DNA of 64,000 bases from Clostridia bacterium. GTDB taxonomy: Bacteria; Bacillota; Clostridia; Oscillospirales; Acutalibacteraceae. This document shows, piece by piece, positions 33,937 to 43,600 of this stretch. The translations under genes and the position numbers were made by a program. How positions within the stretch are numbered: the first letter of the stretch is position 1; each line of letters opens with the position of its first letter. The notes beneath the pieces are model-generated. The model did no database searches. It was given only the letters and a program-made list of their open reading frames with translations, and was not told where the DNA came from. Where the stretch lies: the NCBI GenBank assembly GCA_017379935.1, contig JAFNVC010000016.1, positions 42,803 to 106,802 of the forward strand, in the 5' to 3' direction.

Positions 33937-34872
33937 GTGAAAAAGATTTTTATTGACGGCAAGGCAGGCACAACCGGACTGCGTATATACGAAAGATTAA
34001 GCGAAAGAAGCGACATCGAGCTTATGCTCATTCCCGAGGAGCTCCGCAAGGATGTAAATGCACGAAAAGAGATGCTCAACTCCTGCGATATCGCTTTCCT
34101 TTGCCTTCCCGATGCGGCGGCAATGGAGTCGGTTTCTCTTATCGAAAATCCCGATGTAAAGGTGCTCGACACCTCAACGGCTCATCGTACAAATCCCGCC
34201 TGGGCTTACGGCTTCCCCGAGCTTTCTGAGGCTCACCGTGAAAAGATTCTTAATTCAAACAGAATCGCTGTCCCCGGCTGTCACGCCAGCGGATTTATCT
34301 CTCTTGTTTATCCGCTTATCGAAAAGGGCGTTATCTCCCCCGAGACACTCCTCGCCTGCCATTCTCTTACAGGCTACAGCGGCGGCGGAAACAAAATGAT
34401 CGGCGAATACGAGGCGGATGAGCTTCCCGACGGATACGGCTCACCGCGTCAGTACGGTCTCGCACAGACTCATAAGCACCTTCCCGAAATGACGGCTATC
34501 ACGGGTATAAAGAACGCTCCCGCGTTCACTCCCATCGTCGCAAACTACTACAGCGGTATGCTTGTGACCGTTCCGCTCTTCAAATCACAGATAAATGGTG
34601 CAAATTTAGACGAAATTCGTAAAATTTATAGTGCAAAATACCACGGACCTGTGGTACAATATAAGTCTGACATCGGCGAGGGCGGTTTTATCTGCTCTGA
34701 CAAGCTTTCCTTCAACGACGGTATGGAAATCTTCGTTGAGGGTAATGAGGACAGAATTATGCTTATGGCTCGCTACGATAATCTCGGCAAGGGAGCTTCG
34801 GGTGCGGCTATTCAGAATATGAACATCATCCTCGGTGTCGACGAAACTACAGGACTTAATTTTGAGGTGTAA
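33937..34872 (+). CDS. argC: N-acetyl-gamma-glutamyl-phosphate reductase (short type)
   Basis: The 311-aa enzyme is the short, type 2 ArgC. The N-terminal nucleotide region is IFIDGKAGTTGLRIYERL, the active-site cysteine lies in AVPGCHASGFISL (~109-121), and HLPEMTAITG follows near residue 180. It reduces N-acetylglutamyl phosphate to the semialdehyde in arginine synthesis. The start is GTG 33937 with AGGGTGAT upstream. It is the first gene of argCJBD; argJ begins 3 bases after its stop. Confidence 0.95.
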   Translation: MKKIFIDGKAGTTGLRIYERLSERSDIELMLIPEELRKDVNARKEMLNSCDIAFLCLPDAAAMESVSLIENPDVKVLDTSTAHRTNPAWAYGFPELSEAHREKILNSNRIAVPGCHASGFISLVYPLIEKGVISPETLLACHSLTGYSGGGNKMIGEYEADELPDGYGSPRQYGLAQTHKHLPEMTAITGIKNAPAFTPIVANYYSGMLVTVPLFKSQINGANLDEIRKIYSAKYHGPVVQYKSDIGEGGFICSDKLSFNDGMEIFVEGNEDRIMLMARYDNLGKGASGAAIQNMNIILGVDETTGLNFEV

Positions 34873-34875
34873 GAA

Positions 34876-36087
34876 ATGAAAGAAATTATGGGCGGTATCT
34901 GCGCCGCTAAGGGCTTTAAGGCAAACGGTATCCACTGCGGAATCAGAAAGAACAAAACAAAAAGAGACCTTGCTCTTATCACAAGTGAAGTTAAGGCTGC
35001 TGCAGCGGCTGTATATACAACAAACCTCGTCAAGGGCGCTCCCCTTACGGTAACCAAGGCTCACATTGCTGACGGCTATGCTCAGGCAGTTATCTGCAAC
35101 AGCGGTAATGCAAACACCTGTAACGCTAACGGTATTGAAATCGCAGAGCAGATGAGCGATCTTGTCGAAAAAGCAACAGGCATCAGCAAGGATGACGTTG
35201 TTATCGCTTCAACGGGCGTTATCGGTCAGGTGCTCGACATCACTCCGATTGCAAACGGTATAGATGAGCTTGCCGCAGGTCTCGGCGACCACAGCGACTT
35301 TGCCGCCGAGGGTATTATGACAACCGATACCATCAAGAAGGAAATCGCAGTAAGCTTCGACATCGGCGGTGTTGAATGTAAAATCGGCGGTATCGCAAAG
35401 GGCAGCGGTATGATTCATCCGAATATGGCAACAATGCTCGTATTCATCACAACCGACGTTGCTATCGCTCCCGAGCTTCTTCAGAAGGCTCTGAGCACAG
35501 ATATCGCATCAACCTTCAATATGGTAAGCGTTGACGGCGACACTTCAACAAACGATATGGTAACGGTTCTTGCCAATGGTATGGCAGGCAACGTTATGAT
35601 TGATAAAGAGGACGAAAGCTACGCAGAATTCTGCAAGGCTCTCAACAGCGTTACTGTTTACCTTTGCAGAAAGATTGCAGGTGACGGTGAGGGCGCAACA
35701 AAGCTCCTTGAATGCAAGGTAACGGGTGCGGCTGATGAAAAGACAGCAAAAACTGTTGCAAAGTCGGTTATCTGCTCCTCTCTTCTCAAGGCTGCAATGT
35801 TCGGCGCTGACGCTAACTGGGGACGCGTTCTCTGCGCTATCGGCTACAGCGGTGCTGACGTTGACGTCAACAAGATTGACGTAAGCTTCGAATCCGCAAA
35901 GGGCAGACTTGACGTTTGTGTCAACGGCGCAGGCATTGATTTCTCTGAGGAGAAGGCAAAGGAAATTCTCCTCGAGAAGGAAATCGACATCCTTGTCGAG
36001 CTCAATTCGGGCGATGCAAAGGCAACAGCATGGGGCTGTGACCTTACTTACGATTATGTCAAAATCAACGGCGATTACAGAACTTAA
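34876..36087 (+). CDS. argJ: Glutamate N-acetyltransferase / amino-acid acetyltransferase
   Basis: The 403-aa ArgJ precursor shows CNSGNANTCNANG (~73-85) and the self-cleavage site in KGSGMIHPNMATMLVFIT, where the ATM-L junction's Thr becomes the N-terminal nucleophile of the beta chain. It recycles the acetyl group from acetylornithine to glutamate and may also use acetyl-CoA. No separate argA is needed if it is bifunctional. It lies between argC and argB with gaps of 3 and 12 bases. Confidence 0.96.
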   Translation: MKEIMGGICAAKGFKANGIHCGIRKNKTKRDLALITSEVKAAAAAVYTTNLVKGAPLTVTKAHIADGYAQAVICNSGNANTCNANGIEIAEQMSDLVEKATGISKDDVVIASTGVIGQVLDITPIANGIDELAAGLGDHSDFAAEGIMTTDTIKKEIAVSFDIGGVECKIGGIAKGSGMIHPNMATMLVFITTDVAIAPELLQKALSTDIASTFNMVSVDGDTSTNDMVTVLANGMAGNVMIDKEDESYAEFCKALNSVTVYLCRKIAGDGEGATKLLECKVTGAADEKTAKTVAKSVICSSLLKAAMFGADANWGRVLCAIGYSGADVDVNKIDVSFESAKGRLDVCVNGAGIDFSEEKAKEILLEKEIDILVELNSGDAKATAWGCDLTYDYVKINGDYRT

Positions 36088-36099
36088 GAGGTAGAAGAA

Positions 36100-36990
36100 A
36101 TGAGAATTTCAAACGCAGACAGGGCGCATGTTCTAACTCACGCTCTGCCGTACATACAGAAATATACCAATAAAATACTTGTCGTTAAATACGGCGGCAA
36201 CGCTATGATCAACGAGGACCTCAAGCAGTCCGTTATGAGCGATATCATCCTTCTCTCAACGGTCGGCATCAAGGTTGTTCTCGTCCACGGCGGCGGTCCC
36301 GAAATCACCGATATGCTTGCAAAAATCGGCAAGGAAACTAAATTCGTCAACGGGCTCCGCGTTACGGATAAGGAAACTGCGGACGTTGTCCAGATGGTGC
36401 TTGCCGGTAAAATCAACAAGAGCCTCGTAAGCCTCATCCAGTCAAAGGGCGGTAAGGCAATCGGTCTCAGCGGTGCGGACGGCCATATGATCATCGCAAA
36501 GCCCAGAAGCGAGGAGCTCGGCTTCGTCGGTGATATCGAGAAGGTTGATGTTACACCCATTCTCGACACTCTCTCAATGGGCTACATCCCCGTTGTTTCA
36601 ACCGTTGGCTGCGACAAGGACGGTAACGTATACAACATCAACGCTGACACGGTTGCCGCTAAAATTGCAGGCGAGCTTCAGGCAGAAAGCCTTATCTCAA
36701 TGACAGATATCGAGGGTATCCTCCGCGATAAGGACGATTCCTCATCACTTATTTCAAGAATTTTCATCGAGGATGCACCCAAGCTCACAGAGGAGGGCAT
36801 CATTTCGGGCGGTATGATCCCGAAGGTGCAGTGCTGTGTGGATGCAATCAACTGGGGTGTACGCAAGGTCTTCGTTATCGACGGCAGAGTGAAGCATTCA
36901 ATCATCATCGAAATCCTCACCGATGAGGGTATCGGCACAATGTTCGTCAAGGGCGAGGATTACAAGAAAAGACACCCGGAGGCAAAATAA
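36100..36990 (+). CDS. argB: Acetylglutamate kinase
   Basis: The 296-aa amino-acid kinase-fold enzyme shows LVVKYGGNAM (~27-36), VLVHGGGPEITDML (~61-74), GLSGADGHMI (~120) and ISGGMIPKVQCCVDAI (~225). The Lys and Gly-rich loops bind ATP and acetylglutamate. It has the N-terminal extension typical of arginine-sensitive hexameric forms (about 25 residues before the first strand), suggesting feedback inhibition, by inference. The argD ATG follows its stop directly with no gap. Confidence 0.96.
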   Translation: MRISNADRAHVLTHALPYIQKYTNKILVVKYGGNAMINEDLKQSVMSDIILLSTVGIKVVLVHGGGPEITDMLAKIGKETKFVNGLRVTDKETADVVQMVLAGKINKSLVSLIQSKGGKAIGLSGADGHMIIAKPRSEELGFVGDIEKVDVTPILDTLSMGYIPVVSTVGCDKDGNVYNINADTVAAKIAGELQAESLISMTDIEGILRDKDDSSSLISRIFIEDAPKLTEEGIISGGMIPKVQCCVDAINWGVRKVFVIDGRVKHSIIIEILTDEGIGTMFVKGEDYKKRHPEAK

Positions 36991-38157
36991 ATGAGCATTA
37001 CAGAAATTGATAAGCAGTATATAGCCAACACCTATGCGCGTTTCCCCGTTGAGCTCGTCAGCGGTAAGGGCGCAATTCTCAAGGATTCGGACGGCAAGGA
37101 ATACATCGACCTCGGAGCAGGTATTGCCGTTAACGCCTTCGGTGTTGCAGACGATGAGTGGGTTGCGGCCGTTACGGAACAGCTCAACAAGCTCACACAT
37201 ACGTCAAATCTTTATTTCACAGAGCCGTGTGCACGTCTTGCACAGATGCTCTGCGAAAGAACAGGAATGAAAAAGGCTTTCTTCGGCAACAGCGGTGCTG
37301 AGGCCAACGAATGTGCAATCAAGGTTGCGCGCCGTTATGCTTTTGAAAAGTACGGAGACGAAAGCCATTCAACAATTATCACTCTTAAAAACAGCTTCCA
37401 CGGCAGAACGATTGCCACTCTCACCGCAACCGGTCAGGACGGCTATCACACACATTTCGGACCGTTCGTTGAGGGCTTTGTTTACGCTGAGGCTAACAGC
37501 CTTGACGATGTCAAGCGTCTTGCCGAGGAAAACAACTGCGTTGCAGTTATGATGGAGCTCGTTCAGGGTGAGGGCGGTGTCTGCAAGCTCGACGAGGCTT
37601 TCGTAAACGGTGTCAAGGCTCTTGCCGAGGAAAAGGATATGCTCATCATCATCGACGAGGTACAGACGGGTAACGGCAGAACGGGCAGTCTCTACGCCTT
37701 CCAGCAGTACGGACTCAATCCCGATATCGTCACAACGGCAAAGGGCATCGGCGGCGGTCTCCCGATCGGTATCGCAATGCTCGGCGAAAAGGTGCAGGAC
37801 GTTCTCGTCCCCGGCTCACACGGCACAACCTTCGGCGGAAATCCCGTATGCTGTGCAGGTGCATGCAGTATTCTTTCGCGAATCGACGACAACCTTCTTT
37901 CAGAAGTAAAAGCGAAGAGTGAATACATTTTTGAGGAGTTAGGTAACGCTCAGGGGGTTAAGAGCGTAAGCGGTCTCGGTCTTATGATCGGTATCGAAAC
38001 CGAAAAGAGCGCAAAAGATATCGTGAACGCTTGTCTTGAAAAGGGTGTGCTCGTTCTCACCGCAAAGACAAAGGTAAGACTTCTTCCTCCGCTCAACATC
38101 GGCTGGGATGAGCTTAAAAAGGCAATCACAATTCTTAAAGAAACGATTGCTGAATAA
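36991..38157 (+). CDS. argD: Acetylornithine aminotransferase
   Basis: The 388-aa PLP enzyme has FGNSGAEANECAIKVARRY (~95-113), SFHGRTIATLTATG (~132-145), IIDEVQTGNGRTG (~213-225) and the PLP-lysine in TTAKGIGGGLPIG (~245-257). It transaminates N-acetylglutamate semialdehyde to acetylornithine and may also serve lysine synthesis. It closes the argCJBD operon and is followed by a terminator. Confidence 0.95.
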   Translation: MSITEIDKQYIANTYARFPVELVSGKGAILKDSDGKEYIDLGAGIAVNAFGVADDEWVAAVTEQLNKLTHTSNLYFTEPCARLAQMLCERTGMKKAFFGNSGAEANECAIKVARRYAFEKYGDESHSTIITLKNSFHGRTIATLTATGQDGYHTHFGPFVEGFVYAEANSLDDVKRLAEENNCVAVMMELVQGEGGVCKLDEAFVNGVKALAEEKDMLIIIDEVQTGNGRTGSLYAFQQYGLNPDIVTTAKGIGGGLPIGIAMLGEKVQDVLVPGSHGTTFGGNPVCCAGACSILSRIDDNLLSEVKAKSEYIFEELGNAQGVKSVSGLGLMIGIETEKSAKDIVNACLEKGVLVLTAKTKVRLLPPLNIGWDELKKAITILKETIAE

Positions 38158-38179
38158 AATACAACAATATACAAAAAGT

Positions 38180-38211
38180 AAAGGTGCGGATTTCTTTTCC
38201 GCACTTTTTGT
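38180..38211 (+). terminator. Terminator after argD
   Basis: A short GC-rich stem (GTGCGGA / TCCGCAC) with a 7-base T-rich loop is followed by TTTTTGTCTTT. The bile salt hydrolase gene starts 20 bases later, so some read-through is possible. Confidence 0.7.
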
Positions 38212-38230
38212 CTTTATAAGGAGAAAAGTT

Positions 38231-39172
38231 ATGTGTACCGCAATCAGCTTTAAAACCAAAAATCATTATTTCGGCAGAACGCTCGACCTTGATTATCACT
38301 ACAACGAGAGCGTTGTCATAACACCGAGGAAATTTTCTTTCAGATTCCGTAACGGTAAAGAAATTGAAAATCACTTTGCGATAATCGGAATTGCAACTGT
38401 AATTGATGATTACCCGCTTTATTATGAGGCTACGAACGAAAAGGGTTTAAGTATTGCAGGACTTAATTTCCCCCATAACGCGCACTATTTTCCTGTTTGC
38501 GACAGCAAAGAAAACCTCGCGTCGTTTGAGCTTATTCCGTGGATGCTGAGTCAGTTTGCGGGTGTTGACGAGGTGAAGGAAAATCTCAACAAAATAAACA
38601 TTGCAGATATTGATTTCAGCGAAAAGTTCAAGGCTTCTCCCCTGCATTGGATTGTTGCTGATAAAAAAGAATGCATTACGGTTGAATGCGTAGAGGAGGG
38701 CTTGAAAATCTACGACAACCCGTTGGGCGTGCTGACAAACAATCCTCCGTTTGATTGGCAGATAAAAAACTACGAGGGCACAATCGGCTCACTCGGCAAA
38801 GAAGAGGCTGACCCGAAAACAAGCTCAAAGGGGCTTGATGCGTTCGGTCTGCCGGGTGATTTATCCTCACCGTCACGCTTTGTAAAGCTTGCTTTTGCAA
38901 AAGAAAAATCCGTCTGCGGTGAGACGGAGGAGGAAAGCGTTACGCAGTTTTTTCACATTCTCGGCACAGTCAACACTCCGAGAGGCTTTATAAGCGACAA
39001 TTATATGACGGTTTATACCTCCTGCTGTAATACGGACAAGGGCATTTATTATTACACCACCTACGGCAATTCGCAGATAAATGCGGTTGATATGAATAAT
39101 GAAAATCTTGATTCTGACAGCCTCGTCTCCTATCCACTTGTGACAAGACAGCAGATGAATAGAATAAACTGA
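38231..39172 (+). CDS. bsh: Choloylglycine hydrolase family: bile salt hydrolase
   Basis: The 313-aa Ntn hydrolase begins MCTAIS, giving Cys2 as nucleophile after Met removal. Other expected residues are the Arg in HYFGRTLDLDY, the GLSIAGLNFP loop, the Asn pair in GVLTNNPPFDW, and the late Arg in SSPSRFVKLAF. The C-terminal NSQINAVDMNNENLD is nearly that of the C. perfringens enzyme as I recall it. It deconjugates glycine- or taurine-linked bile acids, usually in the cytoplasm. ATG 38231 has AAGGAG upstream. This points to life in an animal gut. Confidence 0.94.
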   Translation: MCTAISFKTKNHYFGRTLDLDYHYNESVVITPRKFSFRFRNGKEIENHFAIIGIATVIDDYPLYYEATNEKGLSIAGLNFPHNAHYFPVCDSKENLASFELIPWMLSQFAGVDEVKENLNKINIADIDFSEKFKASPLHWIVADKKECITVECVEEGLKIYDNPLGVLTNNPPFDWQIKNYEGTIGSLGKEEADPKTSSKGLDAFGLPGDLSSPSRFVKLAFAKEKSVCGETEEESVTQFFHILGTVNTPRGFISDNYMTVYTSCCNTDKGIYYYTTYGNSQINAVDMNNENLDSDSLVSYPLVTRQQMNRIN

Positions 39173-39174
39173 AA

Positions 39175-39204
39175 AAAGCAAGGTAGCATAAACTACCTTG
39201 CTTT
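39175..39204 (+). terminator. Bidirectional terminator between bsh and M20 peptidase
   Basis: A 12-bp perfect stem (AAAGCAAGGTAG / CTACCTTGCTTT) with loop CATAAA lies between convergent genes. Confidence 0.85.
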
Positions 39205-39208
39205 AATT

Positions 39209-40678
39209 TTAATCTTTATCCGAAACCTTGATGATATATTCTCTGAAGAACACGACAGCTTCCTTAAGCGAGCTTATCGGAAGACGCTCGTTTGTTGCGT
39301 GAGTTGTAAAGAAGAGCGAAAGCGGAACATTGAACGGTGCAAAGCGAAGAATGTTATCGCATATTTCACCGTAACGGTAAGCATCCGTACCGCCCATTAC
39401 GAGATAAGGTGCAACCGCAACTCCCTCGGGATGAATACTGTTTTCAACGCTCTCGATTGCCTTGAACGCTCTCGAAGATGTTGAAGAGAACGGCGTCGCT
39501 TCCTTGCCGTTGAAATATTCGATGTCGATATCCTTGTATCTGATATTCTTGCGGACATGCTTTTCAACGTCTGCAAGGCTGTCACCGGGAAGCGGACGGA
39601 AGTTGACCGTAATGCTCGGTCTCTGCGGAAGAACGTTCGCCGCGGGACTGCCCTCACACATTGAAACGCTTGTGATTGTCCTTACCATGCTTGCACCCTG
39701 CGGAATTGTTTTGAGAATAAACTTGAGAAGGGGCTTAAAAATCGGATAATTGCAGATAAGAATCTTGCCGAGATATGTTGCTCTGCCTCCGACAGCGTGG
39801 ATAAGCTCGTCAAGGAACGGCAACCAATGCGACTTGAACTGATTTTTTTCAAGGTCGCGGACAGCGTTCGCAAGCTTCCACATACCGCTGTGCTTGGGTG
39901 CGGCTGATGTGTGGCCGCCCTTGTCGTGCAGAGTTATTTTCATATCAACATAACCCTTTTCTGCCGTTCCGACAGCAGCAAGGCGCGTGTTGATTATTCC
40001 CGGTAATTTAAGGTCGATGAGTGCACTGCCCTCGTCGAGCACGCTGTCAAGGCGCACTCCGCGCTCCTTGAGAGTCTTTACGATTGTGCCTGCACCTGTA
40101 TAAACTGTTGAAACCGTCTCCTCGTTATGTCCGAAGCAAAGGTAAACATCACGCTCAGGCTGAAAGCCCTCTGCCATAAGAGACTCGACCGCCTCCATAA
40201 CGCAGATAAGATGGTTTTTCATATCGAGCGCGCCGCGTCCCCAGATAAATTCACCGTCGTTGTGGCCGCTGAAGGCATCGTATTTCCAATCCTTCTCCGT
40301 ACCCTCGGAAACAGGAACAACATCCTGATGCGCGAGCATCGCCATCGGCTCAAGGTCGGGATTCTTACCCTTCCAGATGTAAAGAAGGCTGGCCTTGTCG
40401 ATGATTTCCTTCGTAGTATTTTTTGCTATGAGAGGATATGTCTCGTCGAGGTACTTATGGAAATTGTAAAACTCGTCCCAATCTACACCCTCGTCGCGTA
40501 CCTTTGAAATCGTCTTGAATTTGATTGCATCCGAAAGATGGTCTGCAACCTTGTTTTCGTCGATTTTTGCTTCTCTTATGCTAACCTTTTCAATCTTTTT
40601 CGGCTTGAAGAAAGCCGCTCTGATAAGGGTGACAATCACAAAGAGTGCAACTGCCGCCAACAAAATTTTCCACCACAT
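39209..40678 (-). CDS. M20 family metallopeptidase, carboxypeptidase S/PM20D1-like, membrane anchored
   Basis: The 489-aa protein has an N-terminal membrane helix (ILLAAVALFVIVTLIRAAFF, ~4-24) and an M20 domain. Metal ligands are in MLAHQDVVPVS (~113-123), WGRGALDMKN (~145-154), CFGHNEETV (~182-190) and the late His in FFTTHATNERLP. The pattern fits CPS1/PM20D1-like members, which in yeast and mammals cleave peptides or N-acyl amino acids. It starts 16 bases after polC and is the last gene of the pyrH-to-polC operon. It should face outward if the helix is a signal anchor. Confidence 0.87.
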   Translation of the reverse strand: MWWKILLAAVALFVIVTLIRAAFFKPKKIEKVSIREAKIDENKVADHLSDAIKFKTISKVRDEGVDWDEFYNFHKYLDETYPLIAKNTTKEIIDKASLLYIWKGKNPDLEPMAMLAHQDVVPVSEGTEKDWKYDAFSGHNDGEFIWGRGALDMKNHLICVMEAVESLMAEGFQPERDVYLCFGHNEETVSTVYTGAGTIVKTLKERGVRLDSVLDEGSALIDLKLPGIINTRLAAVGTAEKGYVDMKITLHDKGGHTSAAPKHSGMWKLANAVRDLEKNQFKSHWLPFLDELIHAVGGRATYLGKILICNYPIFKPLLKFILKTIPQGASMVRTITSVSMCEGSPAANVLPQRPSITVNFRPLPGDSLADVEKHVRKNIRYKDIDIEYFNGKEATPFSSTSSRAFKAIESVENSIHPEGVAVAPYLVMGGTDAYRYGEICDNILRFAPFNVPLSLFFTTHATNERLPISSLKEAVVFFREYIIKVSDKD

Positions 40679-40694
40679 ATTTTATACCTCGTTT

Positions 40695-43600
40695 TTACAT
40701 ACTGAAGAAGCTCATCTGCGTGCTTTCGGGTAAGCCCTCGAGCGCACCGCAGGCGGCAAGAGTTTCAATAACAGATTTACTGATTCCTGCGCGCTGCTGT
40801 AAATCCTCACGGGACATATATTCACCGTTACCGTCATCTCGCGCATTCATCAGCGCAACCGCCGCGGATTCACCCGTACCTGCCATTGAGGAGAACGGAA
40901 GTCTGATTTTGCCGTCCTCGATTTTATAAATTTTTGCGTGCGACTTGTAAAGGTCTACGGGCAGGAATTCCACGCCGCGAGCCATCATCTCGTTAACAAC
41001 CTGCATCGAGGTGAATACGCCCTCTTCCTTTGCCGTTGCCTCGTGAGCCTGCATTTTCGCCTTTATCTGCCGCATACATTCCTTGACGGCATCTCTGCCG
41101 TTCATAATTGCAACCGTATCAAGGTCATCACCGCGGACGGACATATAAGTCGCGTAATATTCAATCGGATGATAAACCTTATACCACGCAAGTCGCATCG
41201 CCGCGATAACGTAAGCGGCGGCGTGAGCCTTCGGGAACATATACTTGATTTTCATACACGAATCGATGTACCACTGCGGAACGTTGTGGTCGCGCATCGC
41301 CTGCATATGCTCCTCTGTAAGGAGCTTCGTCGCATTACCCTTACGCACAATCTCCATAATCTTGAACGCCATATCGGGCTCAAGTCCCTTGTGCATAAGG
41401 TAAACCATAATATTATCTCGCGTACCGATAACCTCAGCAATCGTACACGTGCCGTTTTTGATAAGATCCTGAGCATTGCCCAGCCAAACATCAGTACCGT
41501 GGGAAAGTCCCGAAATCTGAAGCATTTCGGAGAAATTCTTCGGCTTTGCATCCATAAGCATCTGACGGACGAACGGAGTTCCGAGCTCGGGAAGAGAAAG
41601 CGTTCCCGTTTCGCAGTCGATATCCTCCGCCGTTACGCCGAGAGGCTCGGGAGTGGTAAACAGCTTATAAAGCTCGGGGTCACAGACATCCGCATCAAAG
41701 ACTTTAATTCCCGTTGAGTCCTCAAGATGCTTATAAAGCGTCGGAACATCGTGGCCGAGGTTATCAAGCTTGAGAATTGTATCGTGAAGCGAATGGAAAT
41801 CAAAGTGCGTTGTGCGCAAGCCGCCGCTGACGTCGTCCGCGGGGTGCTGAATGGGAGTAAAGTCCTCCGCATCGTTGACTGCAGGCACAACAACCATTCC
41901 GCCGGGGTGCTGTCCCGTTGTTCTCTTAACGCCGACACAGCCCTTTGTCAGTCTGTCCTCTTCCGCCTTGCTGATAGATACACCCTTGATTTCTGCCCAT
42001 TTTTTAACGAAGCCGTAGGCAGTTTTATCGGCAACCGTACCGATTGTACCCGCCTTGAAGGTGTGGTCAACACCGAAAAGCTCCTCTGTGTAGCGGTGAG
42101 CGTAGAACTGATATTCACCGCTGAAGTTAAGGTCGATATCGGGCTGCTTGTCGCCCTTGAAGCCGAGGAAGGTTTCGAACGGGATATCGTGACCGTCACG
42201 GTGCATCGGGATTCCGCAATGAGGGCAATCCTTCGGGGGCATATCAAAGCCCGAGCCGACCGAGCCGTCCTCGAAAAATTCGCTGTGCTTACACTGTCTG
42301 CATACATAGTGCGGAGGCAAGGGATTAACCTCAGAGATACCTGCCGCGTGAGCAACAAAGGATGAGCCGACAGAGCCTCGTGAGCCGACATAGTAGCCGT
42401 GCTCCTCGGAATTCTGTACGAGCTTCTGCGCAATCATATAAAGAACGCCAAAGCCGTTGGAAATGATTGATTTAAGCTCCTTATCAAGACGTTTTGCAAC
42501 GTTCTCGGGAACGGGATCGCCGTAGTCGCGCTTCGTTCTTTCCCAACAGATTCTTGTAAGGTCCTCGTCAGCGCCCTCAAGGCTCGGCGGGAACGTACCG
42601 CGCGGGAAGGGCGTCATATCCCCTTCGCACATATCGGCAATTTTATTCGTATTAGTGATAACGATTTCCCTTGCGGTCTCCTCACCGAGGTAGGAGAACT
42701 CCTCGAACATATCGTTGGTTGTTCTTAAATAAAGCGGAGCCTGCTGTGCCGCATCCTTGAAGCCCATAGTAGTCATAAGGATTTCGCGGTAAATCGCATC
42801 GCCCTTCTTCATAAAATGAACGTCACCCGTCGCAACAACCATCTTGCCGAGCCTGTCAGCGATGCTGATAAGACGGCGGTTATGCGCCTGCAGATCATAG
42901 ACCGTGCGGACATTCGCATATTTTTCATCATCCGAGCGCATCATAAACGAGTTGTTGCCCGTCGGCTGCACCTCGATGTAATCATAGAAGGATGCAACCT
43001 TCGACAGCTCCTCGTCCGTTTTGCCGTCCATCATCGCACGGTAAAGCTCGCCCGCCTCACAAGCGCTGCCGACGATAAGACCCTCACGCAGCTGCATAAG
43101 TCGGTGGCGCGGAATACGCGGACGCTTTTTGAAGAATTTAAGGTTCGATTCGGTAATGAGCTTATAAAGATTTTTGAGGCCCTGAGTATTCTTTACAAGA
43201 AGGATGATGTGGTATGTGCCCTTTACCTCCTTGACGTCGTTCATATATCCCGCGGGGATTTCGTCGCCGTCTTTGAAGCCGTAATCGTCATAGAATGCAT
43301 CGTCATCAACAAGATAACCCTCCATACCGTAGATAACCTTGATGCCGAGCTTTGCCGCCGTGTTGCACGCCTCGGGGAACGACTGAACACAGCCGTGGTC
43401 GGTGATTGCAATAGCCTTGTGACCCCACTTTGCCGCGCGGGTTACAAGGTCCTTTGCGCTCGCCATACCGTCCATTGCGGACATATTCGTATGAAGATGA
43501 AGCTCAACGCGCTTTTCGTCAGCGGTGTCCTTCTCTTCTATTTTTTCAATCTGAGTAATTGCGCGTGCGGTGATGATGTAGGTGTGCTGATAGGTGTCCA

